Below are positions 14,001 through 27,282 of a stretch of 64,000 nt of DNA, in pieces. A program made the position numbers and the translations under genes. The DNA is from Anagrus nilaparvatae. Its lineage: Eukaryota > Arthropoda > Insecta > Hymenoptera > Mymaridae. The notes below the pieces were generated by a model that searched no databases, had not been told where the DNA came from, and saw only the letters and a program-made list of their open reading frames with translations. How positions within the stretch are numbered: position 1 is the stretch's first letter; each line of letters begins with the position of its first letter. The stretch lies in the NCBI GenBank assembly GCA_022575985.1, contig JAKSXM010000272.1:7626001-7690000 (forward strand). The letters run 5' to 3'.

Positions 14001-14861
14001 TTCTTTACCAACAATTAATGTAAAAGAAATGCATTAATTATAAATAAATATTTTTACATCCGGAACTCATCTCTAAAAAATAATTGAAGCATAGAATAAT
14101 AAATAATATAAAATAAATATAGTAATAAATATAACTTAACAATTTCTTAGGCATAATAAAAAAATATATTTTATGTATCCTAAAACTAGGTCAAAAATAT
14201 TCTTTATAAAATTCACATATGCAATAACGTTAACTGAACTTTTAATTTAAAATCAAATGTAAAATAATAAATTACATTATTACTACAATAAATTTTAAAC
14301 AAAAACCTATATTTATTTTATTTAAACTCCCAATAAAAATGAACCTTTATTATCGTCTCTATTGTTTTTTTTTTTTTTAATCGAGATTTCATTTATGATA
14401 ACTGGTTATATTGGTTATAAATAAAATGACAATATCAATTGAAAATTATACTTTTTCTTTATTACAGTACAAGTACAATAATAAAAATTTAACGTAATAA
14501 ATTTGAATTAATTTCAAGTTAATTTCTAATTTTTATTTCGAATGATCTCATTTTTTAAAAATGAAATTTAATCATATTTTATACGTATGTATATGATTCG
14601 GACTATTAATTAATTATTTTAAAAATGAGTGAATCATAAAAAATTAAGAGAGAAATTTATTCTAGTTTTGCTTCGATTGATTTATTATTGATATCCATAT
14701 CCAATTTATTAATATTATTTACAGTTTCTATTTTTTTAAAAAATTTAATACGAAAGCGATTAAGATCAAAATTATACAGTTCATTTATATGTTGCATTAA
14801 AAGATATTTATTTGAATTTTTTAAATTTTCTAAATAATTTATTTTTTATTTATTTTTTTAG
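11061..14861. other. AT-rich stretch upstream of the CLIC exons
   Basis: Presumably intron or 5-prime flank of the CLIC gene. The missing first coding exon of that gene was looked for here and further left and not found. No other gene or repeat could be supported. Confidence 0.5.
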
Positions 14862-17522
14862 GCATCAACTATCGATGGACGTAGAAAAGGTGCATGTTTA
14901 TTTTGTCAAGAATATTTTATGGATCTTTATTTATTGGCTGAATTAAAAACAATATCGTTAAAAGTAACAACTGTTGATATGCAAAAACCACCACCTGATT
15001 TTCGTACTAATTTTCAAGCAACACCACCACCGATACTTATAGATAATGGTGATGCTATTTTGGAAAATGATAAAATTGAAAGACACATTATGAAAAATAT
15101 ACCTGGTGGTCATAATTTATTTATTCAAGATAAAGATGTTGCTACTTTAGTTGAAAATCTCTTCAGTGTAAGTTTATTTTATTTATTTGAAAACGTTACT
15201 AAAGTGTTCATAACCCTGTTCATAACAGATTTGATTTACACTTATTTAAGACCTGTTAACAGGTTCCATACAAAAGTTAACTAGGGAAATCTTTACTTAT
15301 AAAATACTATGCAAATTTCTCGTTTTGATGGTTTCCAAATTAATAACATTTTTCTGAAAACTTAGTGACTTGCTTACTGTATACTGCAGTCTGGGGCATT
15401 ATTATTATTTTTTTCGACTAAAGTTTGTGAAAGAATCTAAAATTTTTTTGTAAATAAAATCTAAATTTTTCAACAAAGGGTATAGTATCCTATTTGTTAG
15501 TCCTAATATTGAAATCTTGATTTTCAAGTTCAAAGTCAAACGGTCAATAAACTATAACAACGGCTACCACCATTGTATACGCAAACAAGGAACTATAAGG
15601 CTTCTCATAGCATCTTTTAAATCTTACAAGCTTAAAACTGTCTGTTTTAACTATTAAGAGATTGTATTGGCTATTAATTAGCCGCAATAATTATCAATAC
15701 CTTAATCTCGCCCTAATCACTATTTATCGAGCTATTTATAAAGGATCAATTTCTAAAATTATTTAATTGTAATTTTGATTCAGTTCATTGAACATATACA
15801 TCCTCTGAATCCCACCTAACATAAATAAGTTGTAAAAAATAGGCAATTGCAATTCAAGAAACAACGAAATGGGAATAGGGTCCTAAAAATGATGATGGAA
15901 AGAAGTAGGGAAGAGCAAAAAAATATTCGTTACTACAACAATGCAATTTTTGTGCATATTGCAAGAAATTTAACTGATGCGGCCAAAACGCGACTATTCA
16001 GTTTACTGGGTTAAATTATTATAAAAAATTAAAAGTAATAATGTTTTCTGGACTAAAAACTTACGAATTATTTAGTTTTTTTGGTCATTTGTGGTGTACA
16101 AAATTCGAGATAAAAATTTTAGAAAAGGTCTACAGAAGGTACAATCATCAAATACAAGCCTTTTTTACACTATGTTTCGAGGTATGTTTCGGTCAAAACG
16201 TGCCAGTTCCTTATATTTCTGAAACTTATTTGTATTTTTGGCTTAACATTTATATACGGGGTTTTTTGAGGTTGCTAACTTCAATAATATGAATATACAA
16301 AAAACATAAATTTAATGTCACAGAATTACAATTGTTTCACGATGTTTAATTTTTGTAACAACCATGAAACCAAAAAAAAAAACGAATAATAGAATAAAAT
16401 AAATATCTAATAATAGAACAACTAATAAAGAAAAAAAAACTTTGTTTTTCAGAAATTGAAGCTTCTATTATTAAATGCCAAGGATAAAGATAAGGATCCA
16501 AAAACATCGTCATTGATGTCTCACTTACGTAAAATCGATGAACATCTTGGTCGTAAAGGTACAAGATTTTTAACAGGCGATACAATGTGTTGTTTCGATT
16601 GTGAACTTATGCCAAGACTTCAACATATTCGAGTAGCTGGTAAATATTTTGCAGATTTTGAAATACCTGAAAGTATGGTTCATCTATGGCGGTATATGCA
16701 TCACATGTATAGGCTTGATGCATTTTTACAAAGTTGTCCTGCTGATCAGGATATTATTAATCATTACAAGTTACAACAGGTTTGTATTTTTATTTGTTTA
16801 TTTAAATTCTTTATTAAAAGCTAAATTTTGAAATATTAAATTCAAGTTTGTTGATTTTCAAATGTTCTTCTGCAAATACTTCAAAAGTGAAATTATTTAT
16901 TTTTCTTTAATTATAAAAAATTTTTGTTATCATTAAAACTTTCATTTTTTTTACACACATGATTCATACTTTTATTTTAAGTTCATTTTAATAACTTTGT
17001 TATTCAAAATTTTAAATTTTAAAAAAAGATTCTAACATTGAAAAAATAAACAGTAAAATTTTTTTTACATTTAAAACTAAAATTAAAAAAAATTGTAATA
17101 AAAATTAATATTTTAAAATTACAACTAAAAAGTTATATTCTTGTTCTTAAAAATTAATTAGTTTAAACATAACTATTAAATTACATTTAATTTAAAAAAA
17201 AACGTTATACTTTTAGTTATTATTCTTATTAACAATAAAGTGGATCATGTAATATGTCCTTACATTTTGTTTGCTCTGCATCAAATGTATGACGTGCTTA
17301 TATAAAAAAAAATTTATTTAATAAATTCATACACTTTTATTTTTCAATGACCCTAAAAAAAAAAATAAACTTATTTAATTCTAATTATTATATTTGTGTT
17401 AAAATATTTCAATTAACAGAAAATTTTTTTTTATTTTTCAGAGTATGAAAATGAAAAAACATGAAGAATTAGAAACACCAACATTTACAACCAGCATCCC
17501 AATTGAAGTAAATGATGATTAA
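14862..17522 (+). CDS. Clic: Chloride intracellular channel protein (CLIC), last three coding exons
   Basis: Three exons join in phase 0: 14862-15167 (102 codons), 16453-16779 (109 codons) and 17442-17522 (26 codons plus stop). Acceptors are tttag/tttcag and donors gtaagt/gttt. The product opens with ASTIDGRRKGACLFCQEYF, whose C-L-F-C segment is the glutaredoxin-like active-site region of the thioredoxin fold. An all-alpha GST-like C-terminal domain follows, containing FLTGDTMCCFDCELMP and CPADQDIINHYKLQQ. CLIC proteins are soluble GST-fold proteins that can enter membranes and act as redox-sensitive anion channels or oxidoreductases. The 237 residues match the C-terminal bulk of insect CLIC; only a short N-terminal segment is missing, so the first exon must lie upstream. 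The frame is intact and codons look constrained. It is the only clear host gene in the window. Confidence 0.95.
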
Positions 17523-20500
17523 TCAAGAAAAAAATTTTTTTTATGAATTGCCATTTATTACCTTCTTCTATTTATGTATGACGTTTAATTATTGTAAATC
17601 CTCTGAAAAAAAATCACTGTTAATTAAAAAAAAAATACAATTATTATCTTCATTTTAAAATGAAGAGGACGTTAAAACAGAGAGGATAAAAATTTGTTTG
17701 AAAAGAAAAACGTCAATAATAATACAAAAAAATTTATAATGTATAGTATAAAAAAGGGGCCATCTCAAATAATAATTTATAAATTTTTTTAGGCTTCTAT
17801 ATAATTTTAATTATTATATCTCTTTTACTCTCAATTTCTCTCACTCTCTATATTAATTCTATTTCTTTTTAGATTTTCTATCAATTATATTGTTGCTAAA
17901 TGTATTTACTTACTGCATAAATAATAATAATTATAATCAGTTTATTGTATTTATGATGTATTTATAAAAATATAATTATAATGTGTCAAATCTTATACAT
18001 TACTAGAAACTTGTATTTTTTATACAAAAAAATGAAATGAAATTTTTGTAAATTTAAAAAAAATTATTCATAACAAAATGCATATTTTGTTGCAAAATAT
18101 AAAAGATTTAATGGATGAAAGAAAATTTTTAAAATCAATCTATTTTTTATACAATTCTGTACAGATAAAAATGCCAAATAGTGAAAAAAGAACGTTTAAA
18201 AAACGTTTTTTTAACCTTTGCTATTCTTCCTAGTCTTCCTCAAAACGAAATAATAATACCCATTTACTGAAAATTTCTAAAAGTGAATTTATTTAATATT
18301 GTTCAAAAATATTCGAACGAGCAAAAATTAAGTAAAAATACAGCTAACATCTAATTTCAAATTTTTGAAAAAACCATTTATTCTGAATAAGAATAAGAAA
18401 ATTCACTATAAGAAATTTTTTTTTTCTATACATAAACAATGCACAATAATTTGTACCGATAAAAGAAAAACAAAATAAAAAACTAAATTAAATTTGTGGA
18501 AGACATTAAATTTGTCAGATACTTTTGTTAATGATTTTTATTAAAAAATAATATTAGTAGTATAGTACACATAGTTATAATAATAATAATCTTATCGATT
18601 AATAACTAATTTTATAGTTAGTCCGTATAAGAGAGTGAATGAAGGAGAGTAAATAGAAAATGTAAAAAATAAATTGTTTTACTATATAAAAATAAAAAGT
18701 AGAATGTATAAATAAAAAATATTCTATATAAAGTAGAGCTTTTTTAAAAAAAAAATTGCTTCAAAAAATTTACGATTGATTGTTATTAAAAAAAATTTAA
18801 CATTTATATGACATACAAAAAAGTATTCATGTTTAAAATAAAAATAATTAAGGTAAATTTGTTAATTAATAAATTGATTAATTGCTTTAAATGGATTTAA
18901 AAAAAAAACTTTCAAAATTATTTTTCTTTTTTTTTAAGTTGTAAGGTATAAATTAATTTATATTCACTTTTTTTTTAAATAAAAATGTATATTGTTAATA
19001 CACTATAATTTGTAAAAACAATAAATTTATTATTAAACTTTTTTTGAATTTATAAATTTTTTTATTTATTTCAATTTTTTTTAAATTCTAAACCTTCAAA
19101 CGATTAGTACCCAATTTTTTAATTTTTAAAATTTTCTGTTCTCAGATTTTTCTTGTCTCAGAATGAAAATTGTAACTAAATTTTCGAATGCCTAGGAAAT
19201 TTTACTAATCTTTTTTTTTGGAAAAATTTTGGATATTGCAAAAAAAATCAAATTTTGTAACCATAAATACAAAATAAAAAATTTAATTTTTGCCAATTTT
19301 TCTTCACAATATGAGATAAAAAAAGAAAATAAAATTTAAAATTTTTTTACTAAAAAAAAAGTAATATTATGAAAGAATATTAAAATCTATCATGTAAGAA
19401 AAATCAATATGTCTATTTTCATGAATATTTACTACTTTTTATTTTCTTTATAGAGCATTACAGAAACATCCAAAATTTTCCCAAAAAAGGTCTGATGTAA
19501 AATTTCTCGAGAAATCCGAAAATTGTGAATTTTCATTAGATGGCTAGAAAAGTCTGAAAATGAAAACTAATGAAAATCCGTTTTTTAAAAATTTAAAGTA
19601 GGTACTATAAAAAAACTAATTTTCAGGAAAAACTACATTGGAAAATAAAAAATTTATTAGCTGCATTAAAAGAAAAAAAATGCTGTCAAATTATTGGCAT
19701 TACGGTTTCTCAAAAAATAACAAAATATGAATGATGAGTGTTAATTTATTTTATCTAAATAGAAAAATGCAAACAAGTTAAATATGATCTTTTTATTGAT
19801 AATGCTCTGAAAAATATATTGCTTGAATTTTCAATTGTTATAAAATTTTCATGTAATTATAAAATCAATTTCTTTTTTTATATCTTGTTATTTTAATTAA
19901 CTTTTTGCCACATAATAGCAGGGCAAAGTTTTAAGTAGCTGCTTGAATATTCAATATTCAATAAAATGCTTGAAAATTCAAACAATATATTTTTACAATG
20001 TATGATATTATATTTACAATATATATTTACATTTTGGTCTTGTTAAGACCCTTTTCAATATCTTAAATTTATTAATACTGCATATTTACAATAAATAATT
20101 GTTTAAAAATTAACTTAAATCTGCTGTACATAATTGCTGACAAAATTTGTTGCATTAAACATTGGCAACTGTCGCATTCAACTGATTTTATTCAATGTAA
20201 ATGTAGTAAACATGAATAAAATCAACAGTCAACATTAGAAAATAGGAGAACACAGCAGAAATAGCCTCTCTTACGAGCTTTTTGCAATATTTTAAAACTA
20301 CTGATCAAATAAATGCCATATTTTAAGAGTAATTAACTAAATCTTGAGTTTTTTTGATTCTGTATCGAAAAAGAAATATTTAGAGTTATTTAATGAGGTT
20401 GGAAATTATTCCAGGAGTATAAAAAAATTGGAAAAACAATATGTAGTAAGTTTTATTTCATTATTTTTTTTAACCTTGTATTTGACTTAAATTAATGTCT

Positions 20501-22943
20501 CCACTATGGGTAAAAATGGATCAAAAATAATCTATTCATAACTTTTGAGGTATGAAAAATGGCCTTTTTAACATTGTTCTTTATTAATATAAAAATAGAA
20601 GAATAATAGGGGTGGGGGAAATTTTTTTTTTTTGAATCTTGGAAAAGGTATATAATAACAAAGCTTTTGCAGGAAAAAATTTTGCTTAAATTACTTTTTG
20701 CAAAAAGTTAACGATTTTGCGAAAAAGGGTTGGATTTTTCACTCTTTACTTTACTTTCGTTAGCAAGCATAGACCGCTATCTTTGAGCAACTAAATTACA
20801 ATTTAAGGCAATTTTTTTTACACAAAATACTTTTACATAGAGTTTTTTAGTAATTTCACTGTAACCTCACAAGTTAACCAAAATTGTTCTTGTTCATCAC
20901 AATTTTTGGGAGTATTAAAGTCACCTTTGGAGCTCCATCAGCCGCAAATTTTTTTCTCCGATTCTCCCATTATTGTTATAACCAATAAACCAAATAGTCA
21001 TTTTTGGCCCCATAAATTTTAAATTACTTCCGAAATTGCAATTTTCGACGACAACAAGTGTTAGGTATATTTAGGTTTCAAAAATTTTCTGCAAGCTTCA
21101 AATTTCCAAAAATTCATTGTAATTATTTTTTTGCCAAACATTTTATCTTTTTAATTTTTTATCTCAAATTCTCTTCGTTAGAGTCAATCAAATACCTATT
21201 TTTGGCCCAATATTACTAATTTTCAATTTATTGCTAAAATTGTAATTTTTGACAAAATACCAATCAGTCAGTCATCTACTCTCTATTTTCATGGACAAAT
21301 AAATTTGAAATAAACGCTCCGTGTTTAAATTATTTTTTAACATGGTTGTTTTCTAATGTCGTAGATAATTATTTCTTTTTTTTAATTAATTTATGAATTC
21401 CTTTTCTTGTGCGCGCGAGAGTCAATACATGTTTTTTTGATAACTTATGCCTCATTTACTTATGAGTAATTATTATTTATACAGTGGAAACTCCATATTA
21501 ACCATTTTGGAGTATGACAAATACATTAATTAATATAAATTATATAAAATAACGTATGTAATGACATTTTCGTTTTTTTTTTATTTAGGGGTAGTTCCCA
21601 CCTCCTATAAATTAGCCTTATAGCTTAATTGGGGGTTGTAGTTAATTGATCGCAGTATTTTCTAACTCATTCTTCAAAAAAAGCGATTAATTAAGTAATT
21701 TTAGCTCTATTTTCGGAAAAATGCAAAAAAAAAACCTTAAAATGGCTTAGTTATATTGAATTTCTAAAATTAGTACTTCCATAGAAAAAAATTAGGTATA
21801 CAAAAAATTAGGTCCTTAAAGAATAAACAATTTTTTGTTTCTTGTATTTTTTGGTGGAAAAAGTTTTGAGAGAAAAAGTTTTCAAAAAATTAATTACCTA
21901 ATTGAAAATATCAAGCAAGAATGATGTTTCCAAATTAATACTTTCATAGAAAAAAATTATGTAATACATCCGAAAGAAAAAAAAATTAGCGTTTTTTGTA
22001 TATTTTTAAAGGGATTTTAAAAAAATTAAGTATTAGATTGGAGATATAGGATTCCTCGAAAGACCCACCTTTTTGAGAAATTTAGAACCTTTCTATAATG
22101 CTGTATAAATAAAAAACAATAATAATTCATAAAATTATGAAAAGTGAAAAAAAAAAAATTTTTAAATTTCATTTTTTTTGTTTTTTTGCATAAGTAATGT
22201 TTCTTTTTTTTTTTACATAATATTATAGAATAAAATTAAAATTAATTTAGAAATGTTCAATATTTCTCAAAAGTGAGAGTCTATAGTAAAAAATTTTTCT
22301 AGAAATCCAAAAATCGAGTCAAAATTTTCATTAGATTATAGAAAAATCCATGAAATGAAAATTTTCGGAAAATGAAAGGTTTTGAAAATTCGTTTTTCGA
22401 GTTTTCAAGTACTTTAAAGGCCGATACCGCTCAAAAACTACTTACCAACAAAAATTACATGGGAAAACACAACTTTTATGACCAGTTAGAAGAAAAAAAA
22501 TCCTGCTTTTTGAGAAACTCATTTTTAAAAGTTTCTTTTAGTTTTTCCAATTTTCCGGATTTTCTTGAGGTTTTTCCGAAAAATTGATGGCAGATTCAGA
22601 TTCTGCGGGAAACGTTACATACCTTCTATAGTTAAAAATTATTTTTTAGCATTATGTAGAGTGATGAAAAATTAAAATCGAAAAATTTTTTCAGATTTTT
22701 ACAAAATATTTGAATAAAAAAAAATCGAAAAAAAGTTACTATTTCAAAACCATTGAATCTAGAATCTTAAATATATACAAGATAACTTAACTCAGTCCAA
22801 CCAGTTTTTTTGAGATCCTAGACTTCGAGGTACCTTTTATGATAGATACTCTAAGAATTACTCATAAAGTAAATTCATCAATAATAATACAATGTAATTT
22901 CTGATCCCAAATGTTATGTTATCAATTTATAAATTATTTCGAG
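17523..22943. other. 3-prime UTR of CLIC and AT-rich intergenic DNA
   Basis: The first several hundred bases are probably the CLIC 3-prime UTR, but AATAAA-like words are too common here to choose a poly(A) site. The remainder holds no supported gene, RNA or transposon. Confidence 0.5.
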
Positions 22944-22944
22944 A

Positions 22945-22980
<36 letters not shown>
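22944..22980. repeat. (ATT)n microsatellite
   Basis: About twelve uninterrupted TAT/ATT triplets. Confidence 0.95.
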
Positions 22981-22983
<3 letters not shown>

Positions 22984-23046
22984 ATTTATTCACAATAGCA
23001 AAATACAGTACACTCTTGTTTACATTCATATTTAGTACATATATAT

Positions 23047-23371
23047 GTTACGCCCGAAATGAGGTAACGGCCGGTTCCGCGGAACGGGGCAGTCATCAGC
23101 CGGTTTGATGAAATTATGAATAAAATTTGCTAAGTCAAACAAATTTTTTATCTTATAATTAATCAGTATCATTTAAAAATGTATTTTAAATGTAAAAGAA
23201 ATTAAACAAAAATTTTTTTTCTTGGAAATGTTTCTTATTTTCAATGTATTAATTTATTTAATTTGATGCCCCGTTCCGCGGAACCGGCCGGTTTGATGTC
23301 CCATTCCGTGGAACCGGCCGGTTTACTGTCCGATTCCGCGGAACCGGCCGTTACCTCGTTTCGGGCGTAAC
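23047..23371. mobile_element. Foldback MITE with GC-rich palindromic arms
   Basis: The ends are inverted repeats: GTTACGCCCGAAATGAGGTA on the left and its near-perfect complement on the right. The arms go on into a GGCCGGTTCCGCGGAAC palindrome, present once on the left and three times in variant form on the right (about 23268-23350). The middle is plain AT-rich DNA. Flanks are TA-repeats, so the target duplication cannot be sized. No coding capacity. Confidence 0.75.
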
Positions 23372-25276
23372 ATATATATATATATAATGAAATTTTTATA
23401 TAATAAATTTTTATTTATTTTTTAAAAATTAGTCAACAAGTATAAATATAAATTTTTTTTTATTTTATTTAAAAATTAGTCAACAAGTATAAATATAAGT
23501 TATGTATAATTAAATCAAGTATATCTAATAAGTTTGAACAAGTATATATTTATAAGTAATAGTGATAATAGTATTAGTTAGTACATAGTTATGTAAATAT
23601 GATTAAATATGTCTTTGGTAAAAATTACACAGCATCACAATCTGTTTCGTTAACTATCTAGGTTTGAGAAGTATAATTTAATACTCTTCTTAAATCTAGA
23701 AAGTGACGGAAGGTCACGATAGCAGGGGGGCAGAGAATTCCATAGATTAGCATACTTGATATGGAAAGAGATATAGTTATAGAATATCAAAAAAAAATTA
23801 CCTGTGATAATATGAGTATGTATCATCGTCCAAAAAGATCCAATTTATCCAGTCCTCCCTAAAAGTATCAACTTTTTTCTCGTCGTAAATTGTGATTAAT
23901 AAAGCATTACCAAGTAATATTGACGAAAATAAGGTATTTTTGATAGATCACAAGATATCAATACTTTTTATCAAAATTAATGACAAAAACTTACGTGATT
24001 TTAAAAGTAAAAATATCATTTATCTACATTATTTGTCCATCAAAAGAAAATATTTGAATAATGTTCCTTTGTCAAGAAATTTGGAACTAAAATAATTAAG
24101 TGTTCAGAGAAGAGTCATGCACTAACAATAAATAAAAACCTTCTAAATTTAGCGAATTTCTAGACCTAAAAATTTGGCTTGTAAGTAATACCAATTAACT
24201 GTGCAACTATTAAATACGTTTTCATGGAATATAATTATTTGATGCTGTAACTGATTTCAAATCTTTTGATGATTCCTCTAAAAAAATCCAATAAAAATAA
24301 AATGACAGAATAATAAATGAGTAAAATAAATTGATAATTATAATTTTTATAAATGTTTTTTATTAAAATAACAATCAAAATTATGCACATATATTCATAA
24401 GTCATATAATGTTAAAAATTTTTTACAATGTAAATTAAATACAAAATAATTTTTTTTAATTATGTTATTGATTATATTGATAATTAAAAACTAAATAAAA
24501 TTTTTTTACATTTTTTTTTTATTTAATAGATAGATTTATTTATTTTTATTTTAATAGATATAGTGTTTTATTCGTCAATAACTACATATGAAGTTTTACA
24601 ATAATTTATATAAATATATTCTAAGTCTGATGGTAAAGTATATAACAGTATAAATAATAAATCAGCTAAAAAAAAGATTCCTCAATTGAAGAACAAATTT
24701 TTATATGAAAAATGTTATTAACTTAATTAGTCAGCCTAAAAATATTAACTTTACATCTAGAACAGCTTGCAAAGGTCGAACATTATTTATTGCGAAATGA
24801 TTTGATGCATAGTTTTTGATCAAGATAAAAACAATTTTCATGTAGGGTTTATGAACCGTTTAGTAATATAAAATTAGTAAAAATTATAAATATAAATTAT
24901 TAATATTAAATATTATTTAATATTTAATTCAATAATTTATTTGGAATTTGTAAATTAAGATATTTTAGCAAACCAAAAAACTATGTCATTTTAATAATTA
25001 TAAGTAATTGGTAACTTATATTTTGAAATGTTTATTGGACTAATTAAAATTATATAAATAAAAAATATAAAATTGTATAAAAGAGAAGTTGTTAAACTAA
25101 GACTACACTTTCGATCAGTTCGGACGTACTGTAACTTCGATTTTTTAAATAAAGTTTTTTAGGGATGTTAATAATTTTTTTTTGAATAGTTCAGCAATGA
25201 CGTGTTTCTAAAATCTCTTCTGCAACGAAAGTTATTAATAAATTATTCATCGTGATTCGCCAAAATATTTAAGGAG
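23372..25276. other. AT-rich stretch with a possible retrotransposon tail
   Basis: A 51-bp direct repeat-like duplication lies at about 23410-23500 (AAAAATTAGTCAACAAGTAT twice). A patch near 23700-23770 with a GGGGGG core looks like retroelement-derived non-coding DNA, without proof. Nothing else was seen. Confidence 0.35.
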
Positions 25277-25748
25277 GCTATCGCTAATTGGACGCGACGA
25301 GACCGACGCTTCCGCGTAGTGGACAATCCCACCAAAATCAATTAATATGAGCAGGTTGTAATAAGGCTACATATTACCCTACAAGCGCCCAAAAGTCATT
25401 CATTAGAACAAGACTTCTTAGTAGAGCCATTTATTTATTAGAATCCGACTTATTGACTTAGACGCATTTTTATCTTAACTTATAATAAAGTCAGTGATTT
25501 AACCAAAACTTCTCAGTATATTTATTTAAAGTGACAATTCCTTCTATAATCTCGAACTTAACTTAGTTAAGTTCCACCAGCTCTAGAACCCGAGGTCATC
25601 ATCAATACATTTATACATCTATAACATTTATCTACCAACCAGCTATATAAGTATTAAAATACCTGAGGCACTCAATATCCACAGGATAAAACTTATTTAT
25701 ATTTATTTATTATTTACGTATCCTGATTAAACCTCAGGATATGTAACA
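25277..25748 (+). repeat. LTR fragment matching the LTR at 37656-38459
   Basis: From GCTAATTGGAC to the terminal ...TGTAACA this matches the last ~520 bp of the full LTR downstream, including GACGCTT, GGACAATCCCACCAAAATCA and the closing CCTCAGGATATGTAACA. The 5-prime ~285 bp of the LTR is missing. It ends directly beside a Polinton-derived block, as the complete LTR also does. Confidence 0.8.
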
Positions 25749-25911
25749 ATTATTTTAAAAAATTAATTCAAATTTTTCTTACCAATTTATAAATTAAATT
25801 ATATTAGAATTTTATAAAAATTATAACTTATAACCCCTTAACCTATAAACCTTTACTTAAAAATCATAAAATTTACTGAAATTTTATGATTTTTTAAAAA
25901 CTAACTTTAGA

Positions 25912-26143
25912 AAATTTCACTCAAAAACTCACTCAAAAGAATCCTTTTACAGATTACATGTAAGGTAGGGTAGGTACAAAGACTCAAAATTAATTTCATT
26001 ATTCTTAAAATAAATTCTGGTGTTTTATTAATTATTTTAGCACGCTACTCAGAGTCACAAAATTTGCGTACACTAGGCTCTCTGCTACAAGCAAATATCA
26101 ATAAAATTAAAAAAATTTTTAATAATATATTTGTGGGTGACAT
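25912..26143 (-). pseudogene. Decayed copy of the PolB first exon (Polinton cassette copy 1)
   Basis: The minus-strand sequence starting at an ATG at 26143 parallels the exon at 61415-61739, including the stretches that there encode FILRKMKLILSHCTY and RVICKR. Frame-breaking indels and substitutions prevent translation. The homology stops at about 25912, so the donor site and later exons are missing. It probably derives from a second Polinton insertion. Confidence 0.7.
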
Positions 26144-27165
26144 TTTCTCACAAAAAAAAATAATAAGATCAATCAGCTATGAATATTTAACGACAACAAG
26201 CTGAATTTTTCAAAACTGCACTATTTATAATGCACTGCATTTTTTTCTGTTATTGATTAACTATAAACATACCAGGATTCAAGGTATGATTTGCTACTAT
26301 AATTAAAAAATTTATTTATAAAAAAATATTGACCAGATTTTTTTAAAACCAAAACAATAAAAATTAACTTTCTTTATAATTGCAAGCTTACAGCGAATAT
26401 TATCTAAATATCTAATTACAGCATGTATACACAGAATATTAGCAAGGTAAGATTATAAATATAAATAAAAAACATAGCTGGCAAATTTTTGTAAATAATT
26501 TTATTTATAATTTTATATTATTTTATAATTTATTAATCAATTTTATAATTTTATAATATCATAAAATTCATTTTTTCCCAAAATAATTCCACTTGACTGA
26601 TCAACTGGTTGCGATCTCTACTTTGAATCGCAAATTTACGAACACTTGGTTGGTTGCTATACAGAATCCTGAAAACTTTCAACAAATTCACCTATGACAT
26701 TTCACATGCAAAATAAAATAGGTGTTCTGGGTAAATCATATAGATAGATTGAAGATATTTCAAATTACATTTCTGGAAAAAAGTCGCTGATATGCTAGAA
26801 CGCTAAGGTAAGTTTTATAATAAGCATACATAAAAAAGCATAGCCAGGTATGAACCAAGATATAAACATTACCTCAAAACGACTATGATATTCAAAATTA
26901 TATTATTATTAAAAAAGATAAATTTTTCAGGAATAAAATATTAATATGTAAAATTTCCAAGGCAGAATTAGTGTCAGAATAATTAAAAAAACATAGACAG
27001 CAAATTCTCCTGACATTAACCATGAGCAAAATATTATCTTTGGTATAAACAATGTTGTTTATTAGAAAGCTTACAACAGCATTTTATGCATTTAATTTCA
27101 TAAATAGATGCATAATTCTACCTAGCTACTTTAGTGTCGTTTTAGATTCACAAAAGGAAAGGTTA
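26144..27165. other. Copy of the Polinton divergent intergenic region
   Basis: Aligns in order with 61740-62723, for example GGTATGAACCAAGATATAAA (26848) with GGTATGAACCAAGGTATAAA (62397), and the run from ATAAACAATGTTG to ATAGATGCATAATT. It is the spacer between the divergent PolB 5-prime exon and the small helical-protein gene. Confidence 0.75.
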
Positions 27166-27255
27166 TGAAAGAAATGTCAAAAGTGAATATTGAGATCGAA
27201 AATTGGACGAGATACTTGAACTTGCTAAAACAGGGAGTGTAACTTTAACATTAAT
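27166..27255 (+). pseudogene. Start of the small helical-protein gene, interrupted copy 1
   Basis: Corresponds to the first ~85 bp of the gene at 62724: ATGTC near the start, then a segment matching the ELAETGS-coding region (GAACTTGCTAAAACAGGGAG). The reading frame is already broken. Homology ends at about 27255, just before env-like sequence begins at about 27283. The 3-prime end of the same gene reappears at 29080-29191. Confidence 0.6.
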
Positions 27256-27282
27256 TAAAATGTTGGTCTTTTGCTTGAAAAA

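Noticed and set aside
1..14861. First coding exon of CLIC
   Set aside because: Looked for an exon ending in the expected short acidic N-terminal segment before a phase-0 donor; none was convincing.
16041..16292. 83-codon frame between two CLIC exons
   Set aside because: Lies wholly in the intron and has no recognisable domain.
17523..22943. tRNA or other structural RNA genes in the AT-rich intergenic DNA
   Set aside because: No cloverleaf with conserved A and B box words was seen by eye; a tRNAscan run would be needed to exclude them.
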